64,000 nucleotides of DNA, from positions 259,259 through 323,258 of the forward strand of contig QAOA01007117.1 in assembly GCA_003255065.1 (NCBI GenBank). Reading direction: 5' to 3'. Shown here piece by piece: positions 1 to 10,276 of this stretch (the first letter of the stretch is position 1; each line of letters starts with the position of its first letter). The stretch is from Cercis canadensis (lineage: Eukaryota; Streptophyta; Magnoliopsida; Fabales; Fabaceae). A program made the position numbers and the translations under genes. The notes below the pieces were generated by a model that saw nothing but the letters and a program-made list of their open reading frames with translations, was not told where the DNA came from and made no database searches.

Positions 1-118
1 CACCCATTTCTCATCTAACAAAATGTTTGTCGTTTTAACATCGCGGTAAATGATATTGTGTTTCGCACCCGTATGAAGATAGTGTAGTCCTCGCGCTGCA
101 CCTAGGCAGATCTCAGTG
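1..118 (-). pseudogene. Truncated CrRLK1L receptor kinase fragment (kinase core)
   Basis: Read on the minus strand, this piece encodes [18 protein letters not shown] followed by [20 protein letters not shown]. This is the alpha-E helix and catalytic loop of a FERONIA-type (CrRLK1L) protein kinase, close to the same segment of the intact gene at 2860-5457. Family kinases are normally intronless here, yet to the right of about base 118 no kinase or ectodomain sequence follows in any frame I read, so the 5' part seems lost. The HRD motif reads YRD (His to Tyr). The fragment continues beyond the left edge, so its 3' part is unseen. A novel intron at this point is an alternative, but a truncated relic is more likely. 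Confidence 0.7.
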
Positions 119-580
119 TTTGGAATATATTCATATGTGAAAGTATATTTCCCAAAGACTTATCCAAGTCTTCCTCTCTCCATCACGTCGTGCTTCCCAT
201 GCATCAGATTTGCTCCTATTGGATTCATGTATAGCGGACCTGTGAAAAGGGGCAACTGTGCACTTTTGTTCAAATATGTGCTTAATGCATTAGGTAATTT
301 TTTTGAGAGGGCCTATGATCATTGTCTCGTGACAGTGTCTTAAGGCAGTTAACAACACTCTTCCCTTTTGTGAAATTGTTGCTAAAAGTTAATAAGGACA
401 TTTATTTGAGAATAAGCTAAAAAATCATGAAATTTTATCTGGTACACTTTTTTATAAAAAATTTTGATAGACAACTCCCAAGAGGTTAAATGCAAAACAA
501 AATGAAATACAGCAGCTGTAATTTTGATTAATTCCAATGACTAATAGTCTCATTTTCATCTGAAAACAAATACTTATTTC

Positions 581-845
581 CTTACATGACACTGAAGATT
601 TTCATACACTAATATACAATTAATTGATGAAAAAAAATACATATAAAAATCCATTAAAAATATATATTGCTTTTATTTGAACACATAGTTTCTTAATATG
701 AGATGTATAAAATTTGAGGGATATGATTGTCAAGTTGATTATTATTGTTAAAAGTAGTCCTAAATTTAAGTAATGAGACGCCTTATGACATGTGAATCCA
801 TTAATAACAGCTGGTAAAAGCTGATTATATTAACGGCGGATTTTA
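581..845 (+). repeat. 265-bp direct repeat, copy 1
   Basis: Starts cttacatgacactga and ends with aacggcggatttta. It matches 1727-1989 in the same orientation with scattered substitutions (about 95% by eye). Flanks differ on both sides. The ends lack the TG...CA of LTRs, and no tRNA primer site is visible after this copy, so I treat it as a local duplication. Confidence 0.8.
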
Positions 846-1726
846 AAATGAATTAAGAGAGGGAGAGGGCTACTTTTGTTCCCAAAATGTTCAAAGTAAG
901 TGCGAAGGTCACAATCTGAGCTTTAGCTGTTAGAGGTCATTTTCAATCTGATACTTTTGCAGGGTCACGCCCCACTTTTTTCTCAATTAGTCTTCTTTTC
1001 TTTTTCTTTTACTTCGCTTTCTGTCTCTTCTTTGCTTTCTGTGCCCTTTCTATCTTCATCAAGTTGTATGGAGAATTTTTTTCCAATGGTTGATTTTCTT
1101 TGACCCTTAAGCCGCGTATTTCGCTCTTGTCAGAAATGTCTTGCTCAATGGACGTTATCTTCTTGAGGACCTTTTATCTGGTCTACGTTGTTGGTAGCAG
1201 GTTCATAAAGTAAAATTATCCATAATATAGTTTACAGTTCATAAAGAAAGAGATGGTAATGGTATATTGGTATGCATATTATGCGTAAATCCATGGATAA
1301 TTAATGAAGTTAGTGAACCAAAAAAAAAATGTTATTCATAATTATATGCGCAAATAAAATTACGTGATCAATTATTTAACATATGAAAAGATCTTAATGA
1401 TGCAGAAATAGAAGTTTTAAATAAAAACATAGGCATGGGAAGACAAGCTCCAATAAAAATAATTTGTTAAGATTATCTAATCAAGGGACAGCAAAAATGG
1501 CAGCATATCGTGATTATATTTTAAATTGGATATGGGTAGAACATAATAATTTTACTTTATAGTTTATACATATTAACTTATATAATTGTTAATGTTATTT
1601 TTTATCACCTATGATTAGTATGAACAACTATAAATGATATTATTATTTATTTTAGAATAATATATTTAAAAATATTAATGCCATATCAATATTATATTAA
1701 ATTTTATAATAATTTTTTCATTTTTA

Positions 1727-1989
1727 CTTACATGACACTGAAAATTTTCATACACTAATATACAATTAATTGATAAAAAAAAATACATATAAAAATCCAT
1801 TAAAAATATATTGCCTTTATTTGATCACATAGTTTCATAATATGAGATGTATAAAATTTGAGGGATATGATTGTCAAGTTGAGTATTATTGTTAAAAGTA
1901 GTCCTAAATTTAAATAATGAGACGCCTTATAACATGTGAATCCATTAATAATAGCTGGTAAAAGCTGATTATATTAACGGCGGATTTTA
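1727..1989 (+). repeat. 265-bp direct repeat, copy 2
   Basis: Second copy of the repeat at 581-845, 1.15 kb downstream in the same orientation. It ends in the same aacggcggatttta before the flanks diverge. It lies about 0.9 kb upstream of the receptor kinase start codon. Confidence 0.8.
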
Positions 1990-2127
1990 CCATACCCGAT
2001 GTAGAGAATAAGGTATAGATACTTTAGACATATGACATGAAACCAACCATTCATTAACAGCTGAAAGCAATACACGGCTATATAAAGTCTTCTTATGTAA
2101 TCATTTAAATAACCCATTTTGTCAAAA

Positions 2128-2205
2128 GTCTATGAATTCGAACATAGAACCCATAAGCTCTAAAGATAACCTCAATATCACTTTAGTCACAAATTATTTG
2201 GTAAC
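2128..2205 (-). repeat. SINE-like (tRNA-related) repeat copy
   Basis: On the minus strand it reads like copies near 38.9, 42.1, 44.6 and 46.3 kb. A tRNA A-box-like segment (gtgactaaagtgatattgag) is followed about 35 bases later by a B-box-like atgttcgaattc. This layout is typical of tRNA-derived SINEs. Exact ends are not resolved. Confidence 0.45.
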
Positions 2206-2859
2206 TTTTGGCTAGTTATTTAATACTATAAGTGATATTCATATTACAAATAAAATTGATAACTAAAATGATTTATAACATTTATTTTCTTTAACAGATA
2301 CGTGAGAGATATATAAAATTAAATTATACAAGTAATATTGGTACTAATTGTGATATTTAATAAGGGTGAGTCTTGTGAGAAAAAGAAAAATAATTAAGAG
2401 AGAAAAGGGTGAGTCTGAAACTCTTAATCAAAACTATATGCAGTCAATGATAAGGATTTGATTTTGTAAGTAGTATGGGCTTAAGAATTGGGCTATGCCA
2501 TCTCCTAATATAAGGATCTTCTGTCTTATTATTTTTTCCACCGTTAATGAATCTAATGGGCAAAAGTTGTAAATTCATTTTAGGAAAAACTGCAGTCAAT
2601 GATCCAGTAATAACAAGTCAATAGGCTTGCTACAGAATATGTGATGATCAAAACCTGAGCGCAAGCTTCCTCGCAAGTAGCAACTTGTTTATTTACGAGT
2701 CTTTTGCCCTCCCTCATCCCTCTCTCCCAATTTCCCTCATATTAAAAAGCAGCTTCCCAACAACACAAGAAGAAAATCAAAAAACAAAAAATGAAACAGA
2801 GCTACTTCTGCTCTATAATTGCCTTCTAACAGAAGACACTCTTCTGCAAGCCTGCAACT

Positions 2860-5457
2860 ATGGTGAACCTTAGCTACAGCAAACTCCTCATTATCACTAA
2901 CCCGCCAATGATCACCCTCTCTATATTCATGTTGTTAATCCTCCAACACCTATTCACTATTCGAGTTACCTCCTATAACCCCGTAGAAGATTTCGCAGTC
3001 AACTGCGGCTTCTCCGGCAACTCAAATTCAAATTCTCGAAACTGGACTGGAGACATTAACTCAAAACTATTCTCTCCCATTGAACCACAAAACCACCATT
3101 CAGTCACCGTCGATGCACCTCCCCACTCTTCTTCAGTCAAGCCATTCCCCTACAGCACCGCTCGCCTATCTCGCTTTGAATTCACCTACTCCATCCCCAT
3201 CACCGACGGCCAAAAATTCATTCGTCTCCACTTTTTCCCAGCTTCGTACCCCAACTTCGACCGCTCCAATTCCCTCTTCTCCGTCAGAGCAGGCCCTTAC
3301 ACCCTTCTCAAGGATTTCAATGCTTCACTCACTGCAGACAACGACAACGACCGCCAAGAAACCATCTCAAGAGAATACTGCATCAACATAGAACCAGGTC
3401 ACAGGCTAAACCTAACCTTCACGCCCAGCCCCACTCGCCCAGATGCCTATGCTTTTATCAACGCCTTTGAAATCGTGTCCATGCCCACCGATCTCTATTA
3501 CACTAAACCAGACGACCCAGGGTTAAAGCTAGTCAATCAGAACTTCCAGCTGTACCGGATCGAGAACAACACTGCTCTCGAGACAGCTTACAGAATTAAC
3601 GTTGGTGGGAGTCAGCTTCCGCCCGAGCGCGACACCGGCATGTTCCGGAACTGGGACGAAGATGTTCCCTACGTGGATAAGCAGCGTGGAAGAAGTATCC
3701 CTGCTGGGTTTGCTTTAAAACTTAAAAACAATGGTCAAAATTACAGTGCACCTGATGATGTATACTTGACTGCCAGGACCTACGGCATGAATGCGTCCTC
3801 CAAATATAATGTCACATGGGAGTTTGAAGTGGACTCGGGGTTTTCTTATATGGTGAGGTTACACTTTTGTGAGTTTGAGCAAGAAATTCAAATCTCTGGA
3901 CAAAGGGTTTTCCAGATTTTCATTGCTGACAACTTGGCTGAGGGTCATGCCGATGTGATTTTATGGAGTGGTGGTAATCTTATTCCTGTTTATAAGGACT
4001 ACGGTGTGTTTATGTTTAGTAAAGCAAGCTTCAAGAAACCGAACCTTTCAGTTAAGTTGCAACCACACCCAGATGAAAAGCGTAGAGACTACAATGATGT
4101 GATCTTGAATGGTATTGAGATTTTCAAAGTAAGCGACAGTGGTGGCAATCTTGGCGGTCCCAACCCCAATCCTCGTCCTTCTCCTCCGCAGTCACTGGTG
4201 CCGTTGACCAAACCATCAGGAGAATCAAAGAAAACGAAGATAGTTCCCATCGTCGTTGGTGTAGGTTCAGGCATCGTTTTACTATCTGTCATTGGGTTCT
4301 TAATTTTCCGGCGATTGACTGTAGCTGGAAAGTCACGGTGGGGGAAGTCAAAGTCAAAGTCAAGCAAAACTCATAAATCATCTCTGCCATCAGATTTGTG
4401 TCGTTACTTTTCAATCGCTGAGATTAAAGCAGCCACCAAAAACTTCGATAAGCTTTTAATTATTGGGGTAGGAGGGTTTGGTAATGTGTACAAAGGTTAC
4501 ATTAATGATGGTACTACACCGGTCGCAATCAAACGGCTCAAACCGGGTTCAAAACAAGGGGCCCACGAGTTCCTAACAGAGATTGAGATGCTCTCTCAAC
4601 TTCGTCACCTTCATTTGGTCTCTTTAATAGGGTACTGTAACGAAGGCATGGAAATGATTCTGGTCTATGATTACATGGAACGTGGGACCCTCAGTGAGCA
4701 TCTTTATGCTTCTGACAATCAGCGACTCTCTTGGAAGCAAAGACTTGAGATTTGCCTTGGTGCTGCACGAGGACTGCAATATCTTCATGCGGATGCGAAG
4801 CACAAAATCATTCACCGTGATGTGAAGAGTACCAATATTTTGATAGATGATAAATGGGTGGCGAAAGTTTCGGATTTTGGATTATCCAAGTTTGGACCCA
4901 CTGAGATGTCTAAGTCTTACATTAGCACAGAAGTGAAGGGAAGTTTTGGGTATTTGGATCCGGAATACTACAAGCGTCAACGGTTGACTGAGAAATCTGA
5001 CGTGTATTCATTTGGTGTGGTGTTGTTGGAGGTATTGTGTGGGAGGCCACCCTTAATTCGTGTGGTGGACAAGCAGCAAGCAAGCTTAGTGGATTGGGTC
5101 CGTAAATGCTTTAAGAACGGTGAGATTGATCAGATGGTTGATCCATTTCTAAAAGGAACCATCAACCTTGATTGTTTAAATAAATTCATTGAGATGGCAC
5201 TAAATTGCTTGGTTGATGATGGGAATCAACGGCCATCAATGAACGATTTGGTATGGGGCTTAGAATTTGCATTGCAGCTTCAGGATACTGATCTTGGTGG
5301 GACCCTGTTTGAGGGGAAGAGCGAGGAAAGAGCCCTCTTGCCCCATTTCGTGAATGTTTCTAATGATGAAGAAAGTGATGAGCAATACTTCACAAATACA
5401 GATCGATCAGGGATCGAGTCGAAGAACAGCAAGGTGACCTCAACAAGTAGTGAGTGA
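2860..5457 (+). CDS. FERONIA-like CrRLK1L receptor kinase, intronless
   Basis: Plasma-membrane receptor-like Ser/Thr kinase of the CrRLK1L family, 865 aa in a single exon as usual for the family. An N-terminal hydrophobic signal peptide (about 1-38; Met17 is an alternative start) is followed by two malectin-like halves. The first begins DFAVNCG near residue 45, the second INVGGSQLPP near 247. A transmembrane helix IVPIVVGVGSGIVLLSVIGF lies near 461-483. The cytoplasmic kinase has the glycine loop GVGGFGNV (536-543), Lys558 in VAIK, the catalytic HRD with Asp654, DFG at 672-674 and the SFGYLDPEYY activation segment, so it looks catalytically competent. Many NxS/T sites lie in the ectodomain. 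Family members sense RALF peptides and cell-wall pectin to control growth, fertilisation and immunity; this paralogue's own role is unknown. Two RALF-like genes follow 3.3 and 5.8 kb downstream on the same strand. Confidence 0.95.
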   Translation: MVNLSYSKLLIITNPPMITLSIFMLLILQHLFTIRVTSYNPVEDFAVNCGFSGNSNSNSRNWTGDINSKLFSPIEPQNHHSVTVDAPPHSSSVKPFPYSTARLSRFEFTYSIPITDGQKFIRLHFFPASYPNFDRSNSLFSVRAGPYTLLKDFNASLTADNDNDRQETISREYCINIEPGHRLNLTFTPSPTRPDAYAFINAFEIVSMPTDLYYTKPDDPGLKLVNQNFQLYRIENNTALETAYRINVGGSQLPPERDTGMFRNWDEDVPYVDKQRGRSIPAGFALKLKNNGQNYSAPDDVYLTARTYGMNASSKYNVTWEFEVDSGFSYMVRLHFCEFEQEIQISGQRVFQIFIADNLAEGHADVILWSGGNLIPVYKDYGVFMFSKASFKKPNLSVKLQPHPDEKRRDYNDVILNGIEIFKVSDSGGNLGGPNPNPRPSPPQSLVPLTKPSGESKKTKIVPIVVGVGSGIVLLSVIGFLIFRRLTVAGKSRWGKSKSKSSKTHKSSLPSDLCRYFSIAEIKAATKNFDKLLIIGVGGFGNVYKGYINDGTTPVAIKRLKPGSKQGAHEFLTEIEMLSQLRHLHLVSLIGYCNEGMEMILVYDYMERGTLSEHLYASDNQRLSWKQRLEICLGAARGLQYLHADAKHKIIHRDVKSTNILIDDKWVAKVSDFGLSKFGPTEMSKSYISTEVKGSFGYLDPEYYKRQRLTEKSDVYSFGVVLLEVLCGRPPLIRVVDKQQASLVDWVRKCFKNGEIDQMVDPFLKGTINLDCLNKFIEMALNCLVDDGNQRPSMNDLVWGLEFALQLQDTDLGGTLFEGKSEERALLPHFVNVSNDEESDEQYFTNTDRSGIESKNSKVTSTSSE

Positions 5458-5864
5458 TAGATATAAAATTATTTTTAGGTTTTTATTTAATAATTTAAAT
5501 TTTTTAGTTCAATATATAGTATTAGAATCTTTTTTATCAAGCTGTGAGGGGATTTATTTATACTTCAAACTTAAAAAAAAATTTAGCGCAAATATTTATT
5601 TAATAATTTAAACTTTTGGATTGAATCGTATTAAATACCATGATTTGGTTTCTAAAGTTGTTTTCTGTGAGCTTAAAGATCCAAGAGCAAGATAAAAAGA
5701 GTACGGACATTAGGACATGTCACAAAAATCTGGTCATTAAATGGTTCCCTACAATTTAGAGAGCTGTAAATGGCAATGGATCGCCAGCAGAGAAACAATA
5801 ACCTAGGCACACCTATAAACAATGTGCAAATATCAATTGACCATAACAAAATGAGTCCACTTTT

Positions 5865-5980
5865 ACATACTAGCTTGAAAGCGATAGAAACATGTTGGTG
5901 CCTAATAACTGATGGAAAAGGGATTGGTGAAAACGAAAGTAATGGAAAAGTAGGAGTTGAAAAGTCTTTGGGAAATACAT
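5865..5980 (+). pseudogene. Possible decayed kinase C-lobe remnant
   Basis: One frame reads KAIETCWCLITDGKGIGENE, which resembles the CrRLK1L C-lobe region (the neighbour has FIEMALNCLVDDGNQRPSMN), and it sits directly before a copy of the receptor 3' flank. Upstream, MDRQQRNNNL recalls VDKQQASLVDW. The match is weak and by eye only. It would fit a tandem CrRLK1L copy of which only the degraded 3' end remains. Confidence 0.3.
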
Positions 5981-6449
5981 GCAATATAACATTATTATAC
6001 TAACCTTTTTTATTAAGTTGTGAGAAAATCAAATTCGCTCTATTTTTTTAATTAAATTAAATTTTTAATATAAAATATAAGTGAAATTTGTACTTTATTC
6101 ATGGTTCAAATTTAAAGAACTTTCAAGTATAAACATTCACCTAATAACTTAAGCTTTTGAATTGAATCGCAATAAATACCATGATTTGGTTTTTAAGATT
6201 GTTTTCTGTGAGTTTAAGGATCCAAGAGCAAGATAAAAAGAGTTCCGACATTGGGACATGTCACAAAATATAAGGCCTTAAGGGTATTGTTAGCTAGTCA
6301 TTACTAGCTTGAACACCTTTGAATGGATATCTAGGTTTACTTCTAATTAGAGCCTAGAGGTGCATGTCATGTCTACTTAGAGCTCAATGCCGAGAACAAT
6401 GGCATGCACTTAAAACTTATGGTTCCCTTTCTATTTTGTTGCTAGCTAG

Positions 6450-6450
6450 N
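6450..6450. other. Assembly gap marker (single N), haplotype-like junction
   Basis: The sequence ending here (5870-6449) recurs with some changes at 6649-7229. Unlike six other Ns, the right side starts with about 198 unmatched bases before the copy. It may join two haplotypes or two diverged tandem copies. Confidence 0.5.
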
Positions 6451-6524
6451 GAAAAATTATTTATCATTGATTTAGTGTTTAACATTGATTTAAATTGTTA
6501 TTAGTCACTAATTTATTGTTTTTT

Positions 6525-6650
6525 TTTTTGGCGGGCTGGCCCGCCTAACCCACAACCCACAGTGGGTTGGGTTGGGTTGAGGTTTTCTCAGCCCGCCCCG
6601 CCCCGTTTGGGTGGCGGGTTGAGGCGGGCCAGCCCGTTTGACAGCTCTAC
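6525..6650 (-). mobile_element. hAT-like MITE fragment
   Basis: A GC-rich island inside AT-rich DNA. On the minus strand it starts tagagctgtcaaacgggctg, a terminal sequence style common in plant hAT-type miniature elements, with internal GGCGGGC/GCCCGCC inverted motifs. The other end is not seen, possibly because of the N at 6450. The copy at 5873 lacks it, so it may be a polymorphic insertion. Confidence 0.4.
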
Positions 6651-6765
6651 TTGAAAGCGATAGAAACATGTGGGTGCCTAATAATTGATGGAAAAGGGAT
6701 TGGTGAAAACGAAGTAATGGAAAAGTAGGAGTTGAAAAATCTTTGGGAAATACATGCATTATAAC
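6649..6765 (+). pseudogene. Second copy of the possible kinase remnant
   Basis: Nearly repeats 5868-5985 (cttgaaagcgatagaaacat onward) with a few substitutions and small indels. Same weak kinase resemblance and same position before a copy of the 3' flank. Confidence 0.3.
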
Positions 6766-7659
6766 ATTCTTATACTAACCTTTTTTACTAAGTTGTGAGA
6801 AAATTAAATTTTTTTACGTTCTATTTTTTTAATTAAATTAAAATTTTAACACAAAATATAAGTGAATTTGTACTTTATTCATGGTTCAAGCTTAAAAAAC
6901 TTTCAAGTGCAAACATTCACCTAATAATTTAAGCTTTTGGATTGAATCGCAATGAATACCATGATTTGGTTTCTAAGATTGTTTTATGTGAGCTTAAGGA
7001 TCCAAGAGCAAGATAAAAAGAGTTCCGACATTGGGACATGTCACAAAATATAAGGCCTTCAGGGTATTTTTAGCTAGTCATTACTAGCTTGAACACCTTT
7101 GAATGGATATCTAGGTTTACTTCTAATTAGAGGCTAGAGGTGCATGTCATGCCTACTTAGAGCTCAATGCCGAGAACAATGGCATGCACTTAAAACTTAT
7201 GGTTCCCTTTCTATTTTGTTGCTAGCTAGTTCATTTAGATAGTCTGCCCCGACACTACCCAAGTTGTACAACTAATCTTGTCGTATGTCTATGTATTTAA
7301 GCTATTAATCTAAATTTTAAAATGCAGCTTTATAATATTTTCTTCTAGTCAATAAGCCAATTATGTTTCTATTTATCATGTATGAAACATATTTCTGTTA
7401 ACTATTGTGCAGAGAATAAGGATGAGAGTAGAAAACTCTGCTTACATGTTTTATAGAAATTATAAGACGAAAAGTCACTTGGTATTAATTGGCTCGAAAC
7501 TCTGCCGACAGTCACTTAATTGGCTCGAAATTCTGCCGACAGTCACTTAATTGGCTTGAAACTCTGTCCACAATCTTGCATGGCATTATCGGAAATATAA
7601 CCCTAAAAAAGTTAAGAATGTCTCAACCTCTTTCTTTTTTTTAACAAAAATGGGTAAGA

Positions 7660-7664
7660 AAAGG

Positions 7665-7702
<38 letters not shown>

Positions 7703-7708
7703 AAAAAA

Positions 7709-7753
<45 letters not shown>

Positions 7754-7755
7754 AA

Positions 7756-7796
<41 letters not shown>

Positions 7797-7797
7797 C
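7660..7797. repeat. Long A-rich low-complexity tract
   Basis: About 135 bases of almost pure A with rare G or T interruptions. It could be a degenerate retroposon tail or a slippage-prone tract. Its length in the assembly is likely unreliable. Confidence 0.9.
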
Positions 7798-8630
7798 AAT
7801 TGAAATATAGGGACCCAATTGAAAGAAAAAAAAAATCATAGAAAACAATTAAAAAATGTTCAAATTTCAGGAATCAAAAGCCATATTTCAACTCTCATAA
7901 AAGAACAAAAGAGCATATTTCAACAATGACAAAAAACAAACGTAATTTAGTGTAAAGTTTTTTCTTTTGGATGCATAATTTGTACTTGAATTGATTGACA
8001 ATGGTGTCGGTGGACTGATAGTTTTTAGATTGATAATTGCTCTCTATAGTAACTCATATGTATCTAGTACCTATTCTGGTAGACCTTTGGAAAATGTTAG
8101 ATACTGCCAAGCCTCTCGCGATTCATATCAACAATTTCCTTCCTTTCATGTCTGGTCGTCTTATGGACCCCAATATTATATTTTATAAATTTATTTATTT
8201 ATTTATTATATTTTTAAAAATATAATAATTATAATTTTTTAGGAAAAGCCCTAGACTTCCAACACTTTTTTCTTTTCTCCATTCACTGAAATGGAGACAT
8301 TTGATTCAGAGTTTCAGACTCACCCTTTCCTCTTTCTTTGTCTTCTACAAGACTCAGCTTTACATTTGCATCATGTGAAGCCAAATGCTTGACCTTTATC
8401 TATCAACCACACGTATCAGCAAGATTTTTTTTCCCCCTTCATTATTATGTAACTGTCTGTTTACCCTATTAATTTCTACGTACATATATGGTTATTAAAA
8501 ACTTGCACCCACACCCTTCCTACGCAAAATAAAAAGTAATAAATGAATTAATTAATAGAAAGGACAGTTTGCCACCACCACCACGGATGCATTCAATACA
8601 AAGAAAGCAGCCTCCTTAAAGCAGTTAAGA

Positions 8631-8639
8631 ATATATAAA
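8631..8639 (+). promoter_or_regulatory. TATA box of RALF-like gene 1
   Basis: The sequence atatataaa lies about 95 bases before the ATG at 8731, which leaves room for a short leader of about 65 bases. Confidence 0.55.
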
Positions 8640-8730
8640 CAATTTATGTTGGTAAGTAGCAAGGAATTGCTCACAGGATTGAGAGGGAGATAGATAGCTA
8701 ACTAGAGAAAAAAAGATTAAGACATTGAAG

Positions 8731-9078
8731 ATGAGGGGATATCTCTCACTAGTCCTTCTAGTTATGATGATGATGATGATAATCCTCAAACCACAGCAAT
8801 ACAGGGCTGATGCGAATTCATGGAAAGACAAGTCGCAGTTCAACATCACCACCACTCCCCTCGTTGCAGACAATGTAGATGCGGAGTTGTTCATGGATCC
8901 TCATTTCGACACAATGCTTACAATTAACCATTTTCAATACCTTCCACTGACGAAAGGAAAAGCAGTTCCAACCTGTCCCGTAAAACAACGGTACACCAGT
9001 TGCCTCGGCGCCAAAAAAATCTATAAAAGAAAGCAAGGATGTAGCGTGTTCTATAGAGATCCAAAATCTTGCCACTGA
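8731..9078 (+). CDS. RALF-like secreted peptide precursor 1
   Basis: Encodes a 115-aa precursor in one exon. The first ATG of the frame is at 8731, the nearest in-frame upstream codon being TTG. A hydrophobic signal peptide (MRGYLSLVLLVMMMMMIILK) is followed by a short propeptide. The C-terminal region has four cysteines spaced C-x8-C-x12-C-x9-C (from TCPVKQRYTSCLG to CSVFYRDPKSCH), close to the RALF pattern of C-x9-C-x12-C-x5-C, with LPLTKGKA before Cys1. RALF peptides are apoplastic signals that bind CrRLK1L receptors. Missing here are the YISY motif, the dibasic RR processing site and the propeptide cysteine pair, so this is a divergent member. The close paralogue at 11228 keeps more propeptide features and supports the family call. 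Confidence 0.75.
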   Translation: MRGYLSLVLLVMMMMMIILKPQQYRADANSWKDKSQFNITTTPLVADNVDAELFMDPHFDTMLTINHFQYLPLTKGKAVPTCPVKQRYTSCLGAKKIYKRKQGCSVFYRDPKSCH

Positions 9079-9842
9079 TCGTCTGCTCTTTGGGTGCATG
9101 TTCGCTTCCTTCCTATTTATAATTTCTTTCTCTCCTTTTGTTTGCTTTTATTTTTCTATAATGGTATGACTAGTTTGATGTAAAACGCGTATATGTATAT
9201 GTAATTAAATTGAAGCTCATCTGAGATAATTTAGATGCTAAGCTGCTAAGGTTGTATTAAAGTTTATGTATCTAAAGGAGGAAGCATATATTTTGGAGAA
9301 CATACGTTGTACTAATTGCACCATTAGCAAAAAGTAATTAAAGGACAATTGTACTAATTCTCTCTAATCGCTTTAGGTTGTAACATCCCCTAAACTAAAA
9401 AAGTTGCAATGTTTACCCAAATTTATTGAGATTTTAGCCAAACTTCTCTGCCGAAACATGATGCATGGATAGTGGAGAAAAATCATAAGCCCATTCAAGT
9501 ATAAAGATGGCTTTTCCTCTCATGAAAAGCTAAACTTAATTGCACAAGTTAGGACTTGCTTCACCTTTATGCTCCCTGATAAGGTCATAAAAAGTCTTTT
9601 TATTAAAATAAAATTTTGACTTTCCGTCCATAAATCATGTTCAATTATAGTTAAATTAACAATTAATTTTTCACATAAATTGAGATTGGCCGAAATTTCA
9701 AATGATTGGGGTGGATATAGCATTTTACCAAAAAAAAAAAAAAAGGAGTTTAGTGCAATATTAAAAGTTAGACCCAAAGAGCAGGGAGAAGCAGTGCAAT
9801 TCCTTCAATCTTAAATTGCTAGCTTAAGGGAGGAATTTTGTA

Positions 9843-9949
9843 GTTTCATAACCTTCAAGCATTACTTTATCCTTTCCCTTAACTTAAATCTAGACNGTTT
9901 CGTAACCTTCAAGCATTACTTTATCCTTTCCCTTAACTTAAATCTAGAC
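9843..9949. other. Unmerged contig overlap around N at 9896 (53 bp each side)
   Basis: Bases 9843-9895 (gtttcataacc to atctagac) are repeated at 9897-9949 with one substitution (cata/cgta). The copy ends exactly at the N on the left and begins right after it on the right. Confidence 0.9.
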
Positions 9950-10226
9950 TAGTTTTTTCATTTCCTTTCTACATTGGCACTGAAGGAGCAAATCTCATAT
10001 ATATATATAGAGAGAGAGAGGAAGCTGTTATATATTTTCATACTTGATTTTGTTAATATTATATTCTATTTAACATATAAATATAATATAGATTAATTTG
10101 CTCTTATTTAATATAAAAAAATTCATAAAATGTTCAAATTTCAAGAATCAAAAGCATTATTTCAACTATGTCAAAAAAAAAACCTAATTAAGCCTAAATT
10201 TTTCTTGTATTTGTTTGTTTCTTAAT

Positions 10227-10231
<5 letters not shown>

Positions 10232-10273
<42 letters not shown>
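10232..10273. repeat. (AT)n microsatellite
   Basis: About 21 uninterrupted AT units between AT-rich flanks. Confidence 0.95.

Positions 10274-10276
<3 letters not shown>

Larger units (their letters stand above)
119..2859. other. Intergenic region upstream of the receptor kinase gene
   Basis: AT-rich DNA with no gene I can support. It holds a 265-bp direct duplication (581-845 and 1727-1989) and a SINE-like copy near 2128-2205. A pyrimidine-rich stretch near 990-1060 resembles a 5' leader but leads to no recognisable reading frame. The last 150 bases before 2860 are A- and C-rich and look like the untranslated leader of the receptor kinase gene; a TATA-like tattaaaaag sits near 2739. Confidence 0.6.
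5458..7235 (+). repeat. Three diverged copies of the receptor kinase 3' flank
   Basis: Segments at about 5458-5725, 5990-6275 and 6770-7060 share the same order of landmarks: ataccatgatttggttt, then gatccaagagcaagataaaa, then gacatgtcacaaaa. The last two copies also share the following 150 bases (6270-6449 and 7050-7229), which end in gttgctagctag. The copies differ by scattered changes. The sequence also contains an AT-rich motif (ttaagcttttg, ttgaatcg) that recurs near 44 kb, so part may be an older dispersed repeat. Confidence 0.7.
7855..9300 (+). repeat. Segmental duplication unit A (carries RALF-like gene 1)
   Basis: Landmarks shared in order with 10125-11830: caaatttcaggaatcaaaag (10136), then gattgataattgctctctat (10380), then gccaagcctctcgcgattca (10460), then the TATA box, RALF-like gene and 3' flank. 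The two genes therefore arose by a tandem duplication of roughly 2.3 kb that has since diverged substantially. Confidence 0.6.

Noticed and set aside
581-1989. Direct repeats as the ends of a small LTR-type element (TRIM)
   Set aside because: The repeats lack TG...CA ends, and no primer-binding or polypurine site is visible beside them.
7660-7797. Poly(A) tract as the tail of a processed retrocopy
   Set aside because: No coding or transposon body can be recognised immediately upstream.
8037-8225. Small ORFs of 62-65 codons upstream of RALF-like gene 1
   Set aside because: The region is shared with the other duplication unit but the frames are not conserved between the copies.
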